Below, piece by piece: positions 41,901 through 51,699 of a stretch of 51,699 nucleotides of DNA. Numbering within the stretch: position 1 is the stretch's first letter; each line of letters begins with the position of its first letter. Source of the DNA: Saccoglossus kowalevskii (lineage: Eukaryota > Hemichordata > Enteropneusta > Harrimaniidae); contig NW_003129864.1 in NCBI RefSeq assembly GCF_000003605.2, positions 189,901-241,599 of the forward strand, given 5' to 3'. A model generated the notes under the pieces. That model saw only the letters and a list, made by a program, of their open reading frames with translations, had not been told where the DNA came from and made no database searches. Made by a program: the position numbers and the translations under genes.

Positions 41901-42800
41901 GTCAGCATTGTCATGGCAACAGAGCATTTGGCTACACGGTCTCAATATCCGTATTAAGTCAGTCACCATGGCAACGGTTTTCAGTGATAGCATCTTAGCG
42001 GTGAGTTTATCCTGGCTCTCAACTACTAAATCACTTTTTTTTTTACCTCATTCAAGATGCCTTCTTAGTGTAATCTTATGGAGATCCTTTCTGTTCGTAA
42101 GTATCTCAGCGCTGTAATGAAATTGAAAACAGTCTCTGATAATCTCAATAGTTAAACCCCAAAACTATATTATCATCAAGCATTTATCACACTGATTATT
42201 TAAACAATATTTTAATATTATGGAGGGGGGGGGGAGGGTAAATTATTGATGGATACATCCAATGAACTGTGTCGTTTAATGTTTGGGTTGCATCAAAGCA
42301 TTGTGTGGTTATATTGTGTATTTTAATAATGATTAGTTTGGACCTAGGGCGAAATTAATTTACATATTATTATTAATGACTTCATCTAACAATAGTATTT
42401 GCTACATTTGATTAGGTGTTGCAGTCACATGACCTCTCTACTGATATCTGGTAGATTAGTTTTGATTTGTCATGTCATGGATGAATCATTATGTCTCAAC
42501 TAAGTCATCATTTATTCTCAATGGTGCATTTTAATTTGCAATTGGACCCATACCAGGATCTAAATCAGAAATAAAACCATATGCAGTTATTTTGTGTAAA
42601 ACAAATGTGGTCTGGCTGTCACACTGCTTCATGTAACCAGCATGCAATACTCCAATCTCATTGCTATTTGAAGAGGTCAAACAAAGATTGGAAAATTTGT
42701 TTATTTTGCAATTGTGTTTGAAAACGTTCCCATAAAACACAAGCAGGTTACCACATATAATCATTTATTCTGTCTTGAATACAATTTTGGTATTTACTTA
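32961..42800. other. Upstream intergenic region, CpG-rich, no gene recognised
   Basis: CpG dinucleotides are frequent to about 42.1 kb, unlike the gene body. Complex, low-repeat sequence suggests regulatory DNA. It contains two GTTTTGGCGGGAAA E2F-like words (37401-37414 minus strand, 39177-39190 plus strand), a CSL word at 39557-39564, X-box-like sites at 35946-35954, 41912-41920 and 41962-41975, and a G-rich tract near 42222-42240. Open frames are under about 110 codons and unrecognised. Confidence 0.65.
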
Positions 42801-42809
42801 GGTTGAATA

Positions 42810-43190
42810 GTAGGAGGGGCAACCTCCATTTAAATTACCTGTATACATATGAATTGTGAGGAGGGGCAACCTCTATTTAAGTTATGTGTATTGTGAGGAG
42901 GGGCAACCTCTATTTAAATTACATGTATGCATTTGAATTGTGAGGAGGGGCGATCTCGATTTAAATTATCTGTACACAATTGAATTATGAGGAGGGGCAA
43001 CCTTGATTAAAGTTACCTGTATACATATGAATTGTGAGGAGGGGCAAGTTCTATTTAAGTTATGTGTATTGTGAGGAGGGGCGATCTCAATTTAAATCAT
43101 CTGTACACAGTTGAATTGTAAAATAGGGCAAACTTGATTAAAGTTACATGTATACAGTTGCATTGTGGTGAGGGACAACCTCGATTTAAG
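42810..43190. repeat. Minisatellite, alternating 37-49 bp units
   Basis: About eight diverged units built around TTGTGAGGAGGGGCAACCTC followed by an AT-rich tail. Long and short units alternate, and a block of several units recurs at an offset of about 178 bp (about 42838 and 43016), showing higher-order structure. Confidence 0.9.
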
Positions 43191-46100
43191 ATTACCCTTG
43201 TAATTTTACAGAGATTAATGCTTTTTTTATATGGAAATTTTGAATAATACAAATGAAGCTATAAGAGCAAGTATAAATACTACAAGTGTGTCTGTGATCA
43301 GTATGTTGGTGTGAGTAAACAAACGGATGCACCCCATGTCACAGACACTCTGATTGACAGGGATTCTCATTTCACTTACATTTCTCATTGTACATAAATT
43401 CGGTTGAAACCTTTGACAATACTGAGTCACAGATACAGCTGATTGCCCTGTTTTGTGTTCAATATCAATGCATTAACATATATGCCCTTAGCCACAAAAA
43501 ATGACAAAGTTTAGTGACCTGAATGGCTTGAAAAAGTATGCCCAATGACCGCCTCATTGATGTCAACATCTGAAGGCAAATAATTCTTTGTACTATGTCT
43601 GTTTTGACCAATCATTCCAGCATAAGAAATGTGAGGAAATAAATACTCACAGAAAAATCCCTGGACCATTTGATAGACTAAAAAGCTAAAATTTACAGGA
43701 ATATCATCATTAAAAAAATCAAGCTCAACATTATGTGAAAAAAAAATTGGTTAACTACTAAATTTCATGAAAGTCACTGTGCCTACAGAATGTCAGTGAA
43801 ATTTCCATTACAAAAAAATTAAGCAATCTTCTTGGAATTGTGAGATTTGTCTGGCGTGAAATACAATGGATCCACAGCACATCAGAATTCCCGCAAATTG
43901 ATCAGCTAAATCGTGTGAATGTCTGCAACAAGTTTTGGCGGGAAAAAAGTAGATCTATTTATCTGATTTAGACAATAACATTTTTTTTTAGAAAGTGTAT
44001 TTATGGTAAAATGGTGTAATATATTATTACTTTTATCGAGCATTCATGATTGGTGTATTTTTAGTGAATAGCCATTTAATAGTAAATGGTCTAAAAAATT
44101 ACATTTCAAATTAATTAATGTAATTTAGTCAATTTGAAAAAAGAAACATTTCAATTGAACATGATCAATCTCTTTAGAAATAGAAAAAAATATTAAAAGC
44201 ATGCAGAGTAAATGTAATTATCATTTGGTATTGTTAGCCGCACAGAGATTGGATAAAAGTGTTCTGAAAGATCAGTGACAATAAAAGATATAAATAAATA
44301 ATGTGGCTGATCAATGACAGACTCAATATTAAAATAACAAGTGCCTATTCTTGCGTGCAAACATGAACCAATCTGCATCCAATTAAGAATGATTCCATTA
44401 TTATTAAATCAATTTCCTTTTCAATGTGCATCTGGATATTCTATGTCATTACAAAGGTCAACTTTTCAAATATTCATTCGTCTCAACAGTCACTGGCTAT
44501 TTTTGTTCAGCATTTAAAAAAACAACGGTAAAAAAAATCTGCAGAATGAATAAGTAATACCGGTAAAATTTACATCCATCCTAATTATGAAATATTAACA
44601 GGAAATGATTAAATAATCATGAATGCATATTTACGAAACTAATAAATAAAAAACATAAAAAATATTCCAAAAAAATTACCGGACAGAAAATTTTTGTGAA
44701 TGATTATTATAATGCTGATTTTGGTTAAAATGCAAACTGATAGGTAGGAGAGGTATTGATCATTCAAACAAATTAATTCACGCTGTTACAGTAGACAACA
44801 TTACCATAATTTATTTAACTGAACTTAAGGAGTATGAAAAAAGTATACAAATGATTTACTATTGTTACATCATTTTGTCACATGGCTGCTGTTTTTTATT
44901 AATTTTAAACAGTGAAAAAAAAAAAAATTGTGATATTTAAGAAAGCCACACAATTTACAAGTTATTTTAGCAGTAGTCACAGCAACTTTGTTTCTAAATG
45001 ATCAAGTGCTAGTATCTCTGCATGTAGCACTACAAAGTAGACTGTCAATTAACAGTATGCAGCATAGTGTATTAAAAAGTTGAATTTACCCCCCTACAGA
45101 GCTAGCAAGTTGAATGCACTAGTTATGAAATTGTAGACTTTAATTTCAATATTCATGTCGCTACCTATCGCTTTATTAATGGCTTGTCAGATGCGTCAAA
45201 GGTAGCATATCGCTAACACTACGGGAAGCTACAACAAACATTAACTTGGGCCACAATAGATGTGCCCAGCGGGATATCAAAGACAATTTTACATGCTTCT
45301 TTCACCAGTGCATTTACATCTACAAAGTATAGCAACCCGCTGTGATTCTCTTTCAATGGCAGACTTCCATCAGTTATCGATGTGTTTTCCTATAGAATGG
45401 ATAATTCAATTGTCTTACACGGCAGGCAGCCAACACTAATTATCTACATCTTGGCTGCTAATGGCTCTGTGAAAGAAAAAACAAAACAATGATGTGAAAA
45501 GTGAAATAAAGAAAACCACCACTTTGTGTGTGTAGGTCACCGCAATAACAACACACACACAAAGGTTAGAGTTCATATATTTTGCACCTATTCCCTAGGG
45601 GAGTACTTTATTAGACAACAACAAATATGACATATATGAATATATTATAATGTTACCCAATATTATTTATCTGAAAATAGTCATTGCTTTTCAGTTCAAA
45701 TAATGACAACATGAATAACTTAATAAACTAAACCATATGGTCAATAAAAAATAGAAATTCTAATTAAATTTACATTTTCCTTAATGGAATTAATGAAACC
45801 TTATTAAAAGTTGGAGAGAGTGAGAATAAGCAATAACAACAATTTTTGTTTAAGTTGAACTCACTTCAATGTCACAAATAGTATGATATTTGTCAATAAT
45901 CATGTAACAACAAAAAAGGTTAACAATGATGTCATGGCAACAAAACAATCAAGAATGTTACAAATACAGAGGAAGTTGATAATTACATTAAAAGAGAATT
46001 ATTATTATTTTTTATTAAATTAAATAACTATCACAAGACTAGAAACAATAACAAATGACGATAAATTGTAATTAAAACCCACTCTATGCTGAGTTGTCCC

Positions 46101-48825
46101 AAGTCATGGTGAAAATTTAATTCTTCTGCAATAGAGAGCATATGATAATGGGAAAGAAGTTAAAATGTAGTATGTGTTGATTAATATCTATTGCTGATAG
46201 CTAACAAGGCATTATTCTGAAATTACTAAGAATATATGTGTATAAGAAACCCAGTGAAAGAAATCAGATAATTACGTCCAGAGATGTGACCTTTTCAATA
46301 TATTAGTCTGTATTGTGTGAGTTTACTCACTCACAGAAATAGACACTCTCTAGTTTTTTTTCCTGTACTAGGGGAACATGTTAGTTGTAATTGCTAGGGG
46401 GTCTCTGTAGTATTTTGTAATGTATCCTGTATTCTGAGTTTGCATATGACCACCTCCATCACATTGGCATATTGTTACTCTCCTGCTGTTAAATAGTCTG
46501 ACCAATTGTGAACAACCTGTCTCTGAACATAACTCATATCATAGACACTACTTTGCTACATTTACTTGGACTACTCAACTATGGTGATAGGGGTGGCAGG
46601 GTGAAATTAAGTGAGAGAAGAGTGTCAAAGCTTTTGTTCATGGACAATTGTTAAAGTGCTGTGCGTGTATGTGTGTATATGTGTGTGAAAGAGTCAAATC
46701 AAATAAGAACACAAGGCTGCTAACAAAAAACTGGTGCAATTTGATCAGTGCGCATACACAATTATACAAAGGGACAGAGTCAACAGAGCATCAAGCAGAG
46801 TTGGATCGAAAGCAGGACATCTAGTAAAACTGACTAAGGCTGCCCGGTGATGGGCAAAGAAAGGTACTAACCAAAATTACTCCATAACTCAATAGAGGAG
46901 TCATTGATGTAATTTGTATAGCAACATGCACACAGTGGGAGCAGAGAATTTAATATTCTATCTCTCTAGGGAGTTGCAGCACAGATTAGGGGAGAATAGG
47001 AAAAGCCAAATAGCATAAAAGGCTGAACAATCGCTAGCACTAATCTGATCAAAGCTGAATTTCAATAGTAGTTAGGGGTTGGCAATGTTCTTAAATATAT
47101 GCAAAGCTAATTGTTGGAGATTTGCAGACCAACTGGGGAATAGTTGAACAGGATAATAGTATTATATTGATGAGCAAAATGAAAGCCCACTGAAAAGAAC
47201 GGATAGACTTATTTATTAATTGGAAAAAATGCACGGAACTGAGCTGTCATTTATTCTTAAATCAGCCACAATAAGACGCCAGGTCTCAGAAAATGAAATG
47301 AGATTTTGCTATTGTGGTTCACATTTCTTTCTTCACAATTTTTTTTATTTAATCAGATGATCTGATTAAAACTGATTAGGAATTTACATCATGTCTGATT
47401 GGTTTAGTCGATTTATTTCTGTGCATATCATCATCTGGTAAGTAAATCTCCTTCACAGTCAGATCCATCCATATGTTCTATAAATATTGCCTCTGTCTGG
47501 CTTCCTATGTCAACACTGTAATTTCAAAAGCAAGCACTCTAGTTGGATTCCTCAAGTAATGTTAGCTTTTACAGCCAATAAAACTAAAATAAATAGTGAA
47601 GTTGATGTTTACAGAGTGGACTGGCTGACCAGGATGGGCAAACAATGGATTGTTTGATAGAAAGCCCTGTGTAAACACAATGAACACCAGTGAAGTGACC
47701 ATAGTGCATTGACACCTCTGTATCAGCCCAGTCTTTGTAATCAGTACAAACAAATTGGTGATTTGCATAACTAATTAGAAGCAGTGTGACCAACAAGGGT
47801 AGGATTGGTGACATCATGCTGTGAGACAGCCATACATCAAGCACTAGGATGTCAACAACTGTGGTAGCCTACAGAGGGGGGCAAAACAAAGGTCTTTTAA
47901 TTGCTAACTTTTTTCTTGATAGGTTGTATAGAGGAGAGGAAATCTTTGGTGAGATATGACCCGTCTTCTGTCTAAACATCATCACAATGGATGTAATCAA
48001 GACTAAATCCTTGGCTCACTCAAGTATGTAGGATTCAGTAAAAAGACTGTGACAATAAAAAAAAAGAAAATAATAGAAACAATCAGGGGTGCTTGAGCAT
48101 TCCTTGTTCAACAGCTCTTCATTATACATGCAGCGTTGTTTGAAATAAAAAAAAAATGAGAAGGAAAGTGGACAATTAAGGGAGATAATTGGGCAGTGCA
48201 TTTAACGTGATAATGAATGTAAATTGGGTATAGAGTCCTGCTGATGAATCGTCATGTAGAAAGGTAGCCAAGTAGGGTGGGCAACTCACTCCCACTTCAA
48301 TAATTGATGAAGCATCCCTGAATTGGTTGCCATGGCAACCTTTGAGAAAATTAAGGGGTCTTTGCTAGCACAAGTGGCCAATTATTTGTGATGTGATTAC
48401 TTGGGTGTTTACTAGATGGCAGCTAGTTCAGCAAGGTTGCTTTTGATGTGTGTGCTTCCTTTGACGCTGGCCAATTAGACCGATCAGGGAGGCATACTAG
48501 ATACAGAGTCAATATGGATTAACTGCAGTATAAAACGAGGGATCGTAACAAAACGATATCATACGACACAACAGTCTACATCAACGTCTGCTACTGACCA
48601 TAACTATCACAATACTGTATCTTGACAATTGTTTTGTTTTCTAAAATCATATATTTTACTGTTGTCTAAAACACATATAAAACTGTAACTGTATTTTTTA
48701 CCTGGAAATTTTTTTTTCCATTTTGGAGAAAATAACAATCTGAATATTTCAATTCCTAGGATTGCACTACTGGACATGATTGTTTACCACTGAATTTAAT
48801 CCATTAACAAGAACTGAAATAACTG
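43191..48825. other. AT-rich intergenic region, no gene recognised
   Basis: Very AT-rich and CpG-poor. I see a third GTTTTGGCGGGAAA word at 43932-43945, a GT/CA inverted repeat at 45522-45564, an RFX half site at 45933-45941 and a full X-box palindrome at 48326-48339. No exon with recognisable homology was found. Part of an intron of an unseen gene is possible. Confidence 0.55.
48326..48339. promoter_or_regulatory. Perfect RFX X-box palindrome
   Basis: GTTGCCATGGCAAC fits the RFX consensus GTNRCC-N(0-3)-RGYAAC on both strands. Function here is unknown. Confidence 0.5.
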
Positions 48826-49965
48826 AAGACAGTGAAACCTGTTTAAACTGAACACTGTGAAACAGGCTGTTTAAACTGAACACAATGAAACCTGTTTAAA
48901 CTGAACACAGTGAAGCCTGTTTAAACTGAACACAGTGAAACCTGTTTAAACTGAACACAATGAAACCTGTTTAAACTGAACACAGTGAAGCCTGTTTAAA
49001 CTGAACACAGTGAAGCCTGTTTAAACTGAACACAGTGAAACTGCTTAAACTGAACACAGTGAAACCTGTTTAAACTGAACACAGTGAAACCTGTTTAAAC
49101 TGAACACAGTGAAACCTGTTTAAACTGAACACAGTGAAACCTGTTTAAACTGAACACAGTGAAACCTGTTTAAACCAAACACAGTGAAACCTGTTTAAAT
49201 CAAACACAGTGAAACCTGTCTAAATCAAACACAGTGAAACCTGTTTGAACTGAACACAGTGAAACATGTTTTAAACTGAACACAGTGAAACCTGTCTAAA
49301 CTGAACACAGTAAAACCTGTTTAAACCAAACACAATGAAACCTGTTTAAACTGAACACAATGAAACCTGTTTAAACTGTACACAGTGAAGCCTGTTTAAA
49401 CTGAACACAGTGAAGCCTGTTTAAACTGAACACAGTGAAACCTGCTTAAACTGAACACAGTGAAACCTGCTTAAACTGAACACAGTGAAACCTGTTTAAA
49501 CTGAACACAGTGAAACCTGTTTAAACTGAACACAGTGAAACCTGTTTAAACTGAACACAGTGAAACCTGTTTAAACTGAACACAGTGAAACCTGTTTAAA
49601 CCAAACACAGTGAAACCTGTCTAAATCAAACACAGTGAAACCTGTTTGAACTGAACACAGTGAAACATGTTTTAAACTGAACACAGTGAAATCTGTCTAA
49701 ACTGAACACAGTGAAACCTGTCTAAACTGAACACAGTGAAACCTGTCTAAACTGAACACAGTGAAACTTGTTTAAACTGAATACATTGAAACCTGTTTAA
49801 ACTGAACACACTTAAACCTGTTTAAACTGAATACAGTGAAACTGGTTTAAACTGAATACATTTAAACCTGTTTAAACTGAACACAATGAAACCTGTCTAA
49901 ACTGGACACAGTGAAACCTGTTTAAACTGAACACAGTGAAACCTGTCTAAACCAAACTTGTATAT
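48826..49965. repeat. Minisatellite, 25-bp unit with GTTTAAAC palindrome
   Basis: About 45 copies of a 25-bp unit with core CTGAACACAGTGAAACCTGT followed by TTAAA. Most copies contain the palindrome GTTTAAAC. A variant block (TCTAAATCAAAC, then TTTGAACTGAAC, then CATGTTTTAAAC) at about 49214-49280 recurs at about 49615-49681, an offset of about 401 bp, indicating segmental duplication inside the array. Confidence 0.97.
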
Positions 49966-50109
49966 ACTAAACACATTTTTCATGTAGGATATTGTTTTCA
50001 AAATTTGTTCAATGGAGATTAATTTATTTTCAAAATCAACAATGTTTTAATGGTCACCCCTAACTTACTCAAAATAAACGTACATATACTTGTGTTGGTT
50101 GTAATTGAA

Positions 50110-51240
50110 AGAAAGTGTAACCAACTCCCTGTGATGCATGATGGAACATAACCAACTCCCTATGATGCATGATGGGACCAGACCAACTCCTTTGCTGCAT
50201 GATGGGACAACAAACTCCCTTTGATGCATGATGGAACATAACCAACTTCCTGTGATGGATGATGGGACCTGACCAACTCCCTATGATGTAAGCTTGGAAC
50301 TGACCAACTCCCTGTGATGCATAATGGGATCAGACCAACTACAATGATGCATGATGGAACCTGACCAACTTCCTGTGATGTTTGATGTGACATAACCAAC
50401 TCTCTATGATGCATGATGGGACCAGACCAACTCCTTTGCTGCATGATGGGACAACCAACTCCCTTTGATGCATGGTGAAACCTGACCAACTACAATGATG
50501 CATGATGGGACCTGACCAACTTCCTGTGATGTTTGATGTGACATAACCAACTCCCTATGATGCATGGTGGGACCAGACCAACTCCTTTGCTGCATGATGG
50601 GACCTGACCAACTCCCTGTGATGCATGGTGAAACCTGACCAACTACCATGATGGGACCTGACCAACTTCATGTGATGCATGATGGGACAAAACCAACTCC
50701 CTATGATGCATGATGGGACCAGACCAACTCCTTTGCTGCATGATGGGACCTGACCAACTCCCTGTGATGCATGGTGAAACCTGACCAACTACCATGATGC
50801 ATGATGGGACCTGACCAACTTCATGTGATGCATGATGGGACAAAACCAACTCTTTTGCTGCATGATGGGACCTGACCAACTCCCTATGATGCATGATGGA
50901 ACCAGACCAACTCCTTTGCTGCATGATGGGACGTGACCAACTCCTTTGCTGCATGATGGGACATGACCAACTCCTTTGCTGCATGATGGGACCTGACCAA
51001 CTCCCTATGATGCATGATGGGACCAGACCAACTCCTTTGCTGCATGATGGGACCTGACCAACTCCTTTGCTGCATGATGGGACCTGACCAACTCCTTTGC
51101 TGCATGATGGGACCTGACCAACTCCCTATGATGCATGATGGGACCAGACCAACTCCTTTGCTGCATGATGGGACATGACCAACTCCCTGTGATGCATGGT
51201 GGGACCTGACCAACTGCCTGTGATGCATGATGGGACAAAA
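50110..51240. repeat. Minisatellite, about 30-bp unit with Staf-like site
   Basis: About 37 copies of a 30-31 bp unit reading GACCAACTCC then TWTGMTGCATGATGGGA. Two main variants (TTTGCTGCATG and TATGATGCATG) alternate. Since 30 is a multiple of three, the minus strand shows long open frames with ten-residue repeats (MQQRSWSGPI), an artefact of the array. Confidence 0.97.
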
Positions 51241-51699
51241 TCAAATCCATGTGATGGTGTATGCAATATAACCCCCATATTCCCTGCATGTGATGATGTA
51301 TGCAGTATAACCCCCATATTCCCTGTATGTGATGGTGTATGCAGTATAACCCATATTCTCTACATGTGATGGTGTATGCAGTATAACCCCCATATTCCCT
51401 GCATGTGATGATGTATGCAGTATAACCCCAATATTCCCTGCATGTGATGATGTATGCAGTATAACCCATATTCTCTACATGTGATGGTGTATGCAGTATA
51501 ACCCCCATATTCCCTGCATGTGATGATGTATGCAGTATAACCCCCATATTCCCTGTATGTGATGGTGTATGCAGTATAACCCATATTCTCTACATGTGAT
51601 GGTGTATGCAGTATAACCCCCATATTCCCTGCATGTGATGATGTATGCAGTATAACCCCAATATTCCCTGCATGTGATGATGTATGCAGTATAACCCCC
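51241..51699. repeat. Minisatellite, 37-39 bp unit, cut by window end
   Basis: About twelve units of CATGTGATGATGTATGCAGT followed by ATAACCCCCATATTCCCTG. A shorter variant (ATAACCCATATTCTCTA) recurs at regular intervals, giving a higher-order period of several units. It directly abuts the preceding array and runs off the right edge. Confidence 0.96.

Noticed and set aside
50160..51623. Long minus-strand open frames with ten-residue repeats
   Set aside because: A 30-bp tandem unit without stops keeps the frame open. No start context, no splice signals and no recognisable protein family.

Overview
The window is animal nuclear DNA holding one recognisable protein-coding gene, a Groucho/TLE transcriptional corepressor, on the minus strand. 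It has 20 coding exons between 32030 (start codon) and 4133 (stop codon), and every splice phase closes to give a 729-residue protein. The N-terminal Q domain is encoded at 31.8-20.1 kb, the GP linker at 19.9-19.7 kb, the CcN segment (nuclear localisation signal and CK2-type sites) at 10.4-9.8 kb, the Ser/Pro-rich SP region at 9.0-7.7 kb, and the C-terminal WD40 propeller at 7.3-4.1 kb. Many small GT-AG introns, AT-rich introns, abundant minisatellites, and a protein close to TLE1 and Drosophila Groucho but identical to neither point to an invertebrate. The Q-domain wording feels deuterostome-like (possibly echinoderm or hemichordate), but this is a weak inference.

Layout: 1-1020 is a 25-bp minisatellite. 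1021-4132 is the 3' flank and possible 3' UTR. 4133-32030 is the gene, with two introns of about 9 kb (intron 9 at 10371-19329 and intron 4 at 21284-30295) and a second 25-bp minisatellite inside intron 18 (about 5390-5810). 32031-32960 is a CpG-dense promoter/5' UTR region with CSL-, CArG- and CCAAT-type motifs. About 33-48.8 kb shows no gene I can support. It splits into a CpG-rich part (to about 42.1 kb) and a CpG-poor, AT-rich part, with a 37-49 bp minisatellite at 42.8-43.2 kb. 48.83-51.70 kb holds three different minisatellites almost end to end, the last one cut by the window edge.

The most interesting point is in the middle of the gene. Reading frame is restored between the GP exon and the nuclear-localisation exon by a 17-nt microexon (19330-19346). 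Its acceptor follows a 163-nt stretch with no AG dinucleotide and has a good branch-point motif about 120 nt away. Skipping the microexon, or reading through the preceding weak donor, gives in both cases a protein of about 202 residues with only the Q and GP domains, the architecture of the dominant-negative AES/TLE5 proteins that vertebrates encode as a separate gene. Other leads are recurrent RFX X-box-like, Staf/ZNF143-like and E2F-like motifs. One minisatellite is built of units that each carry a near-consensus Staf site. No mobile element with coding capacity, tRNA, rRNA or CRISPR array was found.
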